NCBI GenBank assembly: GCA_024743315.1
Contig: JANSWU010000002.1
Location: forward strand, 480,403 to 544,402
Length of the DNA: 64,000 nucleotides
Source of the DNA: Hyphomonadaceae bacterium
GTDB taxonomy: Bacteria; Pseudomonadota; Alphaproteobacteria; Caulobacterales; Hyphomonadaceae
Direction of reading: 5' to 3'
Positions 10,101 through 17,095 of the stretch are shown here, piece by piece. Under the pieces are notes generated by a model that was given only the letters and a program-made list of their open reading frames with translations, had not been told where the DNA came from and ran no database searches. Numbering within the stretch: position 1 is the first letter of the stretch; each line of letters opens with the position of its first letter. The position numbers were made by a program, and so were the translations under genes.

Positions 10101-10349
10101 GCCACGCAGATCAAACTGATCAGCGCCTATTGATGTCACCGGGCTCGAGGACGAAATGTTCGCATTGATAATTCGTGACCCGGTAACAGTAATGACCTCT
10201 TGAACGGACTCTGTGTCCTCAACAGTGGGGTCACCCGTTGTTTGAGTCTCATCATCTTGCGCTAAACCCGTTTGGGATAAGAGCGGGAGAGCTATTCCCG
10301 CAATAATTGATGTTCGCACCAAATGACGTCGAAAATTCGACTTTGTCAT
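7170..10349 (-). CDS. TonB-dependent outer-membrane receptor
   Basis: A 1059-residue outer-membrane transporter. A signal peptide ends near GLAQD, followed by a TonB-box-like ITVTGSRI, a plug domain with PAPLVERVEIVTGGASA and YGSDAVAGVANF, and a long beta-barrel finishing in aromatic-terminated FVFVGAKLSF. The start at 10349 is supported by GGAGAGAG just upstream; the longer open frame to 10439 has no such site. The family imports substrates too large or scarce for porins, such as siderophores, glycans and cobalamin. The ligand is unknown. It lies 277 bases downstream of soxA on the same strand and may belong to the same physiological unit. Confidence 0.92.
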   Translation of the reverse strand: MTKSNFRRHLVRTSIIAGIALPLLSQTGLAQDDETQTTGDPTVEDTESVQEVITVTGSRIINANISSSSPVTSIGADQFDLRGTVDTIDLVNSLPQVSVGANSQNSSFANGANGTSTLDLRGIGSVRTLALANGKRLPPGSPLSGGYASDVNLIPAPLVERVEIVTGGASAVYGSDAVAGVANFILRSDFEGIEADFQYGFNQFSNDNSALQQALANIGEDTVSGASTANDTYDFSIVMGSNMDDGRGNATVYFRYFENEGIDQGARDFARCALGEFGGDPFCLGSNQGPFPTSFVLSPAIPTGGTLADAVPLYNADGSVRTDDEGNPITGGGFSLNGDNTLSSGLNNAFNFNPQNPIRRATERFNAGFLGHYEISPNIEAYSEFGFSKSKSPQVIAPSAAFGSAINQVNCDNPLFTAEQLAALCGVIDPATGFYTRDIATTTGGVAGDGYVQAEVRRRFVEGGGRTDTRTLTNFRFVGGLRGTVFDHIEWDAFGQVAQTELDRLQTNQVTLVNLTRALDIVDDGNGNFVCRSFLNGTDPNCIPFLSAYQVGAETDPGLAAYVDTPTLTTGSIEQFVYGATAQTDLTNYGVSSPWATEGPNVLIGVEYRRDGITAQADGTNQSGGLVGSGGAVLPTNGETDLFEVFGEIQLPVIQDMPYIKELGLSAAIRNSTYESIDILNSVEGGDFSVNTYSVGATWSPNDELRLRAQYQRAARAPNVFELFNPTNTNLSSLSDPCSGFAGTDDAPTATFEQCARTGVTEAQYGAIPPDSGQLNVITSGNPTLNPEEADTITLGFVYESRLVPDLLVSLDYYQIEVNDLIAATPASFTLTNCLETGAEEYCSLINRGTDGSLTQVPRNQAAIDASTINTGFLNVAGFDLAVSYGYDLDEWGQIALRYNGNYQLESEFSVGDGIEPFDCVGLYDDSCANPTFEYSHNVTAVYDSPWNVRGSILWRYLSEVERISSIDAVTGETTTFAQAGTNTVSSVLDGKHYFDVAAFWDVNDFVELRAGVNNVFDEDPPVVPTFGPSPTANIEANTIAGVYEAAGRFVFVGAKLSF

Positions 10350-10626
10350 TTCTCTCTCTCCTAAAAAACTGCCGCAATCGCGACCTCCATGTCCGCTAGT
10401 ACAGGGGTGCAAAAGGAAGCGTGAAGTAACGCCCGTCAATCACTCGGAATGCAGAGAATAGTTGCAATTGAATATTTATTTTAAAACCGCGTCAATTATG
10501 CAACGACTTCAGAGACACACAGATAACAAATAGTCCGAGGGTCTCAATATTAGTGTAAAACGGTTCGTGCATGCGCGGCGATAGCCCCGCGCAAGTTTGG
10601 TGTCGGAGCGACTCAATTGGAGTTGT

Positions 10627-11403
10627 TCACCGCCGCACCGCCGGGCTCTCCGCTTCCAATCCTTGCGCTCGGGCGGCCAGGAACAATTCCACGGCGACAT
10701 AAGTCGGGTCGCCATAGGGCAGGGGTTCGGCGCGTACGCCGGTGTCGCAATCACGCAAACGGCGCTGCAAGGAACCAAGGCTCTGCCATTCCAGGCGATA
10801 GGCTGGGAATCCATTACCGTGGCCTTGGCTGATTGTATCGCCGCGCAGCTGCTTGCCCCAATTTTCGGTATGGCATTGTTGGCAGGACAGGTTGAATTGC
10901 CCCCGGCGCGTGATGAAATAGTCTAGGCCGAGCTCGTAATAGGGTGCAGCGTCACCGCTGACATCTACCGAGATTGGATCCCCATTTGATTGGTGCGCGA
11001 TATAAGCGGTGAGGGATAACAGGTCTTCGCTTTCATAGGCGAGTGGCGGCAGGCCTTGATGACGCGTCCGGCAGGCATTGATGCGGCCTTCCAGGTTGAT
11101 CAGCTCGCCAGTCTCGGGATCCAGTTTCGGAAAGGACGCCGCCACGCCGTCGAGCCCGTTCTCATGGCATGTAAGGCAGCTCGGCTCGGTACTGGCGACG
11201 GACTGAAACAAGCGTTCGCCGCGATCAACCCAAAGAAAGCCAGGATTTTCGAACGCGTCATCCTGAAGCGCTTGCGTTTCGGCCGTCAAAAACGCGTAGC
11301 CGCTTTGCAATTCATTTTGGGGGATTGAGGTCTCAGGCGCGATTTCGGTCCGGCTGCAGGCCGTCATTGAGATCAGGACGAGGCCCAACCCGACATGCTT
11401 CAT
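10627..11403 (-). CDS. soxA: Sulfur oxidation c-type cytochrome SoxA, dihaem, probable lipoprotein
   Basis: A 258-residue dihaem cytochrome. Haem-binding CLTCH is at 76-80 and CQQCH at 174-178; C111 (INACRTRHQG) matches the axial-cysteine region of the first haem, and C219 in LQRRLRDCDTGVRAEP matches the active-site cysteine that SoxXA uses to conjugate thiosulfate to SoxY. The N-terminus ends in SMTAC at 12-16, a plausible lipobox. ATG at 11403 overlaps the soxZ stop (ATGA), which fixes the start. It is the last gene of the soxX-Y-Z-A run. Confidence 0.93.
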   Translation of the reverse strand: MKHVGLGLVLISMTACSRTEIAPETSIPQNELQSGYAFLTAETQALQDDAFENPGFLWVDRGERLFQSVASTEPSCLTCHENGLDGVAASFPKLDPETGELINLEGRINACRTRHQGLPPLAYESEDLLSLTAYIAHQSNGDPISVDVSGDAAPYYELGLDYFITRRGQFNLSCQQCHTENWGKQLRGDTISQGHGNGFPAYRLEWQSLGSLQRRLRDCDTGVRAEPLPYGDPTYVAVELFLAARAQGLEAESPAVRR

Positions 11404-11720
11404 GTCACTGTGATGGTTGCGATTTCGCTCCACGCTTCCCCGTTTTGATCGGTCCATTTGAATTCAAGTTCGCCCGTTTCGGTGGCGACGGTATGAAAGG
11501 TCAGGATCGGATTGGCGGCAATGGCGGGTTGAAAATCCGAGGCAAACACCAACGCGCCATTATACCGGCATTCAAACCGTGTGATGATGTTGCGCGGGAT
11601 CACTTCGCCGCGTGATCCGCGACGGAAGCCGCTCTCCATTGGATGCTGGATTAACGCTTTGATTTCAATCACTTCACCGCGCTGCGCCGTGTCTGGGACC
11701 GCAAGTCGAATAGCCGCCAT
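11400..11720 (-). CDS. soxZ: Thiosulfate oxidation carrier subunit SoxZ
   Basis: A 106-residue immunoglobulin-like protein with the SoxZ pattern: KALIQHPMESGFR near the N-terminus, PRNIITRFECRYNG in the middle and ELEFKWTDQNGE near the end. SoxZ pairs with SoxY to form the periplasmic carrier of covalently bound sulfur intermediates. ATG 11720 is preferred over GTG 11723 because GGAGG then lies five bases upstream. It begins 9 bases after soxY and its stop overlaps the soxA start. No signal peptide is visible, as usual for SoxZ, which is exported with SoxY. Confidence 0.93.
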   Translation of the reverse strand: MAAIRLAVPDTAQRGEVIEIKALIQHPMESGFRRGSRGEVIPRNIITRFECRYNGALVFASDFQPAIAANPILTFHTVATETGELEFKWTDQNGEAWSEIATITVT

Positions 11721-11729
11721 CACATCCTC

Positions 11730-12197
11730 CTAAAGCACCACACAGGCGGCCAGCGTGACCACGGTTTCCATGCTGCCGGAATAGAGCGACCCGTCATTCA
11801 TTTCAGCGATGGCCTGTATGGCTTGCGTGCCGGACATCCGAATGCGCGTTGACACCAAAGCTTTTCCGGAGCGTGGCGTGAGGTGAAACTGACCAATCAA
11901 TGGCAAAGGGTTGCGCGGCGACAGGATGACGATTTGACGAACATAATCGGTCTCGGTCATCGGGCTGTCGACGGCGACGGTCAGCGGCACGGAGTGACCA
12001 TTCTCGGCTATCGGCGGCAGGGTGACGGTCACGCGACCCTCTTGGATTGTGCGGTCCCCGAACAGTTCGGTTCGGGCGCGCAAAAGATCGGCTTCGCTGG
12101 CATGGCTCATCTGCGGCAAAGACGTGATCAGGACCGCGCTGCCACTGCCGGCGAGAAACCGGCGTCTATCGAGCTGAAATGTCTTAGCCATCATCAT
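11730..12197 (-). CDS. soxY: Thiosulfate oxidation carrier SoxY with atypical C-terminus
   Basis: A 155-residue protein with a Tat signal (DRRRFLAGS near residue 10) and the SoxY immunoglobulin-like fold. In canonical SoxY the C-terminal GGCGG arm carries sulfur on its cysteine. Here the protein ends AACVVL: the cysteine (C152) is kept, but the flanking glycines are replaced and there is one extra residue after it. I re-read the codons (gcc gcc tgt gtg gtg ctt tag) and found no frameshift that restores GGCGG. Three consecutive ATGs (12197, 12194, 12191) are possible starts; all but a few bases overlap the soxX end. Confidence 0.88.
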   Translation of the reverse strand: MMMAKTFQLDRRRFLAGSGSAVLITSLPQMSHASEADLLRARTELFGDRTIQEGRVTVTLPPIAENGHSVPLTVAVDSPMTETDYVRQIVILSPRNPLPLIGQFHLTPRSGKALVSTRIRMSGTQAIQAIAEMNDGSLYSGSMETVVTLAACVVL

Positions 12198-12642
12198 CTT
12201 CAATTCTCAGACTGCTCAGATAAGCAACCAGATCCTCAACTTCCTGAGCGCTGAGAACGGGGTCATCCTGAAACGCCTCTGCCACCTGATATAAGTCATG
12301 ATTGCGATAATAGGAGGGCATCAGCGTTCCGGGACGGACAATTTGATAATCGGCAATACGCAAGCGGATCTGACCGGCGCTCAAACGCGCTGCGACATCG
12401 CTCAAGTCCGGACCGACATTGCCCTGAAATTCTGTCGCTAACCCGGCCACTTGATGACACAGCACACAATGGCCCGTTTCTCGATCAGTGAACACAGAAA
12501 GACCTGCCGGGACGGATCCGGCAGTCTCCGTAAGCGGTGAAGGGATCGCATCACCAACGATTTGAGCCGGGGTCACTAATCGTGATTGCGGCTCAGTGCA
12601 ACTGGCCAGCACCAAAGCGCCGATCAGCTGGACCAGCCTCAC
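12184..12642 (-). CDS. soxX: Sulfur oxidation c-type cytochrome SoxX, probable lipoprotein
   Basis: A 152-residue monohaem cytochrome with CVLCH at 59-63 and the SoxX axial methionine M108 in PGTLMPSYY. It normally forms the SoxXA complex and passes electrons from the thiosulfate-SoxY coupling step to the respiratory chain. I place the start at GTG 12642, which overlaps the flavoprotein stop (GTGA). This start yields a short signal ending in the lipobox LVLASC (C15), which points to membrane anchoring. An upstream ATG at 12675 lies inside the preceding gene and is less likely. Confidence 0.9.
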   Translation of the reverse strand: MRLVQLIGALVLASCTEPQSRLVTPAQIVGDAIPSPLTETAGSVPAGLSVFTDRETGHCVLCHQVAGLATEFQGNVGPDLSDVAARLSAGQIRLRIADYQIVRPGTLMPSYYRNHDLYQVAEAFQDDPVLSAQEVEDLVAYLSSLRIEDDDG

Positions 12643-13913
12643 CCAAACGCCTCTGACGTAATCGTTTCGAACCAATGGACAGCTTGCGCCGCCTCTGCTG
12701 CTCGGATGGATTTGTCAGCGCCGAGTGGGCTGACCCCACCGGCTCCGGCGATGCTGCTCAAACTGCTGCCTTCATTGGTGTAAACGCCAGCGATCGAAAT
12801 CGCTTCGTCTGGGGTTGTGTAGGAATAACATGTATTCGCCAATACTGTCGGTTGCGGAGGTAAATCTGACAGCAGGCGTGCCACCGCCACGGCGCAGACC
12901 TTGGCCTGCAAATTGGCTGAAAAGGCAGATTTGGGCATCGGCGCCGCAATCGTCGCATCTCCAATGACATGAATGTCGGATTGGAGCCGCGATTCAAAAC
13001 TGATCGGATCGATCGGGCACCAGCCAGTGGCGTCAGAGACGCCGGCGCGATCCGCAATCTCACCGGTTTTCTGGGGCGGTATCACATTGATGACAGTGGC
13101 CTGAAGGGTTTCAAAATCTGTCGACACCGTATTTGTGGCAGCATCGACGCGAGACACACGGCCATCATCAATCGCGCCGCGCCATTCGAGATGGTCCGGA
13201 TAGTGTTCCGCCCAGGCTTCCTGAAACAAGGTCATTTTGGAAAAGCTGTCCTTGGCATCCAGCACGATCAGTTTTGAGTTTGGTTTCTGGGTCTTCAAAT
13301 AATGCGCGATCATGCTGGCGCGCTCATAAGGGCCAGGCGGACAGCGATATGGCGCCGGGGGAACAGTCATGATCACGGTGTCCCCATCCGGCATGGCCTG
13401 TAATTGTTCGCGCAAAAGCCGCGTTTGCGGGCCCGCTTTCCAGGCATGCGGCAGCAATTCTGCGGCGTCCTGGCTGTATCCTTCTATCGCGCCCCAACGC
13501 ATATCGACGCCTGGTGACAGGATCAGCCGGTCAAAGGGCAGGGTGACCCCGCTAGCGAGCGAGACGGTTTTGTTGGTCACATCGACATCTAGGGCGCGAT
13601 CATACGCGAGCGTGATGCCGCTGCTTTCAAGCCCCGTATAAGAAAACGCCTGAGCGTCTAGCGGGCGCCCTAAACCGATCACGAGATTACTGAACGGACA
13701 AGCCGTGTACTTGGCATTCTCCTCGACCAGTGTGATCGAGGCCGAAGGCATTAGTTGGCGCAGGAGCCTGGCAGCACTGGCGCCGCCAAAACCGCCTCCA
13801 ACGATTACGATGTTCGGTTTTGCCTGGCTAAGGCCGACGCTGGGAAGGCCAACGAGGCCTAGACTGATCGCAGCGCCTTTGATCAGGGTCCGACGATTGA
13901 ACCGGGACGTCAT
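12639..13913 (-). CDS. FCSD/SoxF-type sulfide dehydrogenase flavoprotein
   Basis: A 424-residue periplasmic flavoprotein with a Tat signal (NRRTLIKG near residue 6) and the FAD-binding VIVGGGFGG. C72 (YTACPFSN), with a roughly 30-residue signal removed, matches the covalent FAD-linking Cys42 of Allochromatium FccB. C191 (CPPGPYERA) likewise matches Cys161, and C362 in the C-terminal domain is the likely second cysteine of the redox disulfide. The family oxidises sulfide or persulfide and hands electrons to a cytochrome c. ATG 13913 overlaps the stop of the cytochrome gene upstream, its likely partner. Confidence 0.9.
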   Translation of the reverse strand: MTSRFNRRTLIKGAAISLGLVGLPSVGLSQAKPNIVIVGGGFGGASAARLLRQLMPSASITLVEENAKYTACPFSNLVIGLGRPLDAQAFSYTGLESSGITLAYDRALDVDVTNKTVSLASGVTLPFDRLILSPGVDMRWGAIEGYSQDAAELLPHAWKAGPQTRLLREQLQAMPDGDTVIMTVPPAPYRCPPGPYERASMIAHYLKTQKPNSKLIVLDAKDSFSKMTLFQEAWAEHYPDHLEWRGAIDDGRVSRVDAATNTVSTDFETLQATVINVIPPQKTGEIADRAGVSDATGWCPIDPISFESRLQSDIHVIGDATIAAPMPKSAFSANLQAKVCAVAVARLLSDLPPQPTVLANTCYSYTTPDEAISIAGVYTNEGSSLSSIAGAGGVSPLGADKSIRAAEAAQAVHWFETITSEAFG

Positions 13914-14257
13914 GGAGCGCTCCCGAGTGGCGCGAGCGCCGCGCTCACTTCGGCGATGTCGTCATCGCTATAGCCGCGCGCGAGCCGGTGCATTACTGTC
14001 GTACCGTCGGCTTCAGACTTGTACTGCAAAAGACGGGTTTCGAGCGCTTCTCGTGTATAGCCGTTGAGTGAAACGATGGCGCCAGACGCGGCGCTGTGGC
14101 AGCCGCTGCAAGCAAGCGCCAGCTGCGCGCCAGAATCCGTGGCGTCGCTAAGACTGAACGCCGGTTGCTGTGTATCTCGATCACTCGCAGATCCACAGGC
14201 GGCTAAGCTGATGACACTTAGCGCGCCCATGAGGATCTGGAGGTTGCGATCAGGCAT
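13910..14257 (-). CDS. Small lipoprotein cytochrome c (FccA/SoxE-like)
   Basis: A 115-residue class I cytochrome c. The N-terminus ends in lipobox SLAAC (C21); haem-binding CSGCH is at 50-54, and the segment TTVMHRLARGYSDDDI supplies the axial methionine in the style of FCSD cytochrome subunits. ATG 14257 starts inside the end of the molybdohydroxylase gene (8-base overlap), and its stop overlaps the flavoprotein start. It could accept electrons from the molybdohydroxylase, the flavoprotein, or both. The open frame to 14323 is not needed, since the lipoprotein signal starts here. Confidence 0.87.
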   Translation of the reverse strand: MPDRNLQILMGALSVISLAACGSASDRDTQQPAFSLSDATDSGAQLALACSGCHSAASGAIVSLNGYTREALETRLLQYKSEADGTTVMHRLARGYSDDDIAEVSAALAPLGSAP

Positions 14258-16469
14258 CCCGGAGGTTTTGGTCCTTAATTGGTAGATTGCGTACGCGCTT
14301 GCCGGTCGCCGAATAGATGGCATTCAGCACAGCCGGAGCGGCAACCGCGATGGTCGGCTCGCCGACACCACCCCAGAACCCACCAGACGGCATGATGATG
14401 GTTTCAACCTCCGGCATGGCGGCAATACGCATGGAATTGAACGTATCGAAATTTTGTTCCTGCACCTCGCCGCCTTCGAAGGTAATCTCTCCGTAGAGCA
14501 TGGCGGACAGGCCATAGACGAAGGAGCCTTCAACTTGCGCCTCGATCTGTTGTGGGTTCACCGCATGGCCAGGGTCGGTGGCCGCGACGATACGGTCAAT
14601 CTTGAGTTCGCCCGCGTCACTCACGGTGACCTCGGCGCATGCCGCCACGTACGCGCCGAAGCCGTACATTACACAAAGACCCCGCGCCTTGCCATCATCC
14701 GAGCCCCAGCCCGAACGATCAGCAACCGCTTGCAGAACTGCCGCCGCTTCCGGGCTGTCCTGCAGGTGCGCGAGCCGGAATTCGAGCGGATCCCGGCCGG
14801 CTGCATAAGCCAGCTCGTCCATGAAACACTCCAGATAGATCGCATTCTGGTTCAGGTTCACCCCGCGCCAGAATCCGGGTCGTACAGGCGGATTGCGCAT
14901 AGCGTGGTCGACCAGGAAATTATCAAACGAGTATTTCAGGGTTTGATCTTCCAATCGCGGGTCAACGCCGGATGGTAGCAGGCCTTGGAAGGTCGCATAA
15001 TCGACACCGTCTTGCAGGGCTTGCGGGATCAGCGCGGCCAGGATGGATTGTCCGGAAATCCGCAAATGCAGCCCGGTCAGATTGCCATCAGCGTCCAAGG
15101 CGCCGCGTACGCGCCCTTTGGTCGTGGGATGGAAGAAGCCATGGATCATATCTTCCTCACGGGACCACAGCAATTTGATCGGCGTGCCGGGCATCTCCAT
15201 GGCGAGCATCACGGCTTGTTGGACATAGTCCGGCGCTCCTCGACGCCCGAAGCCGCCGCCAAGATGGATCTTGTAGACCTCGCACTGTTCGATCGGAAGA
15301 CCGGAAGCTTCAGAGACCGCCGCAAGCGCGGCCTCCCCATTTTGAGTTGGGCACCAGATTTCACAGCGATCTTCGGTATATAGCGCTGTTGTGTTCATCG
15401 GTTCCATGCAGGCATGGTTCTGGAAGGGCATGTTGTAAGTTGCTTCCACAACTTGTGCTGCGTTTGCAAAGGCGCCTGCTACATCGCCGCCGCCATTCCC
15501 GACAAAGGCCTCCTCGGCGGTCAGGCCATCATCCAGTTCGGCTTCAAACTCAGCCGTGGAGAAGTCGACGCCGCCTTGCCACTCCACTGGAAGGGCTTGC
15601 AGAGCCTTGTGCGCTTGCCACCAGGTGTCGGCGATGACAGCAACGGCATTGTTACCTTCTCCAAATGGGTTTCGCACGCTGACAACCTTTTGCACGCCGG
15701 GCATGCCTTCGACCGCGGCAGCATCGAAAGAAGCAAGCGTTGCTCCGATTTTCGGTGCCTGTTTGATCGACGCGCTGAGCATGCCATCGAGCTGAATATC
15801 AGCGCCGTAAACCTGCTTGCCGGTCAGTTTCTCGGCGGTATCCAAGCGCGGCTTCGGTTGTCCGATAATCTTCCATTCGCTTGGATCTTTCACCGTGACT
15901 TCAAGAGGTGGGGCGAGTTGAGCAGCCGCATTGGCAACCTTGCCATAAGTCGTGGTCTGTCCGCTCGGGCCGTGCGTGATGATACTATTCTCTGACGTGC
16001 ATTCAGATGCAGGCACGCCCCATTCATTGGCCGCGGCTTCAATCAGCATCGCTTTTGCCGCAGCGGCGCCCTCGCGCACATAGTCCTGCGACCCACGAAT
16101 GCCCTGGCTGCCGCCGGTTGAGAAATCACGCCAGACGCGTTCGCGCGCCAGGTTTTCGCCAGGCGTTGGATACTCCGTCGTCACTTTATCCCAATCGCAG
16201 TCGAGTTCATCTGCGACGAGCTGCGCGAGGCCGGTGAGCGTCCCTTGGCCCATCTCGGAGCGGGCAATCCGGACCGTGACAGTGTCATCATGGTCAATGT
16301 GCACCCAGGCATTCACTTCCGGATTTGGCGGAAGGTCGGAATAATCGGGAGCGTCTGCTTCGGTGTCGCCAGTCGGCTGCGAGCAGGCCGACAGGATGCC
16401 GATTGTCAGGCCGGTGGCGCCGGTGGCGACGATGAAATTTCGGCGGGAGAGGTGGATTGTATCAGCCAT
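14250..16469 (-). CDS. Periplasmic molybdohydroxylase large subunit (IorB-like, xanthine oxidase family)
   Basis: A 739-residue molybdopterin-binding subunit. A Tat signal (SRRNFIVATG) and a following cysteine place it in the periplasm or on its membrane. Visible are the cofactor-binding GGFGRRG, a second domain with RGVNLNQNA, and GVGEP near the C-terminus whose E704 is the catalytic glutamate of the family. The arrangement is that of isoquinoline 1-oxidoreductase beta-type enzymes, which hydroxylate aromatic N-heterocycles or aldehydes and pass electrons to a cytochrome c. The substrate cannot be deduced. It is 11 bases downstream of the 2Fe-2S subunit and followed by cytochrome, flavoprotein and sox genes. 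Confidence 0.9.
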   Translation of the reverse strand: MADTIHLSRRNFIVATGATGLTIGILSACSQPTGDTEADAPDYSDLPPNPEVNAWVHIDHDDTVTVRIARSEMGQGTLTGLAQLVADELDCDWDKVTTEYPTPGENLARERVWRDFSTGGSQGIRGSQDYVREGAAAAKAMLIEAAANEWGVPASECTSENSIITHGPSGQTTTYGKVANAAAQLAPPLEVTVKDPSEWKIIGQPKPRLDTAEKLTGKQVYGADIQLDGMLSASIKQAPKIGATLASFDAAAVEGMPGVQKVVSVRNPFGEGNNAVAVIADTWWQAHKALQALPVEWQGGVDFSTAEFEAELDDGLTAEEAFVGNGGGDVAGAFANAAQVVEATYNMPFQNHACMEPMNTTALYTEDRCEIWCPTQNGEAALAAVSEASGLPIEQCEVYKIHLGGGFGRRGAPDYVQQAVMLAMEMPGTPIKLLWSREEDMIHGFFHPTTKGRVRGALDADGNLTGLHLRISGQSILAALIPQALQDGVDYATFQGLLPSGVDPRLEDQTLKYSFDNFLVDHAMRNPPVRPGFWRGVNLNQNAIYLECFMDELAYAAGRDPLEFRLAHLQDSPEAAAVLQAVADRSGWGSDDGKARGLCVMYGFGAYVAACAEVTVSDAGELKIDRIVAATDPGHAVNPQQIEAQVEGSFVYGLSAMLYGEITFEGGEVQEQNFDTFNSMRIAAMPEVETIIMPSGGFWGGVGEPTIAVAAPAVLNAIYSATGKRVRNLPIKDQNLRDA

Positions 16470-16480
16470 GTCTATCTCCC

Positions 16481-16933
16481 TTAGCTCTTCTCAACGGCGA
16501 GCTTGATGCCTTTGCGGACGCGTGCCAGTGTCCCGCAACGACAGATATTCGTAATCTGCGCATCAATGTCTTCGTCAGTTGGGTTTGGGGTGTCATTGAG
16601 CATGCCAGAGACGGCCATGATCATGCCGGGCTGGCAATATCCGCATTGTGGAATATCAAGTTCAGCCCAGGCTTGTTGCACGGGATGGCTGGCATCTTCA
16701 GAAAGGCCTTCAATCGTCGTTATCTCTTCGTCACCCGTCAAAGCGCCAACCGGATAAACACAGGAGCGGACCGGACTGCCATTAATATGGATCGTGCAAG
16801 TTCCGCATTGCGCGATGCCGCAGCCATATTTGGTGCCGGTTAGACCGACTTGTTCTCGGATCACCCAGAGGAGGGGCGTATCATCTTCGACCTCCACTGT
16901 GACCGTTTCACCATTGATCTTGAGTGTCGCCAT
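16481..16933 (-). CDS. 2Fe-2S subunit of the molybdohydroxylase (IorA-like)
   Basis: A 150-residue protein with both iron-sulfur centres of the xanthine oxidase family. The plant-ferredoxin-type cluster is held by C38, C43, C46 and C58 (GCGIAQCGTC); the second cluster is held by C97, C100, C131 and C133 (QCGYCQPG, CRCG). It relays electrons from the Mo centre of the large subunit. ATG 16933 is preferred to ATG 16942 because GGAGG is nine bases upstream of the former and directly abuts the latter. It has no signal peptide and is presumably exported with its Tat-bearing partner. Confidence 0.92.
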   Translation of the reverse strand: MATLKINGETVTVEVEDDTPLLWVIREQVGLTGTKYGCGIAQCGTCTIHINGSPVRSCVYPVGALTGDEEITTIEGLSEDASHPVQQAWAELDIPQCGYCQPGMIMAVSGMLNDTPNPTDEDIDAQITNICRCGTLARVRKGIKLAVEKS

Positions 16934-17095
16934 GCTGGGCATCCTCCGGCACTTTGGCGCGGTTATCCCCCATAGGACAAACCTTCGCGCATTAACCTAA
17001 ATAATGATGGAAACATTCAGCGAGTAAAGACCGATTTCAACGATTTCTCGGCTTATCTTTGCAGTCGCGTCTCATTCGCAAGCTGAGGCGAGGGC

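Noticed and set aside
13910..14257. Assignment as a second SoxX
   Set aside because: The haem is followed by MHRLARGYSDDDI, as in FCSD-type cytochromes, and the PGTxMPxY methionine motif of SoxX is absent.
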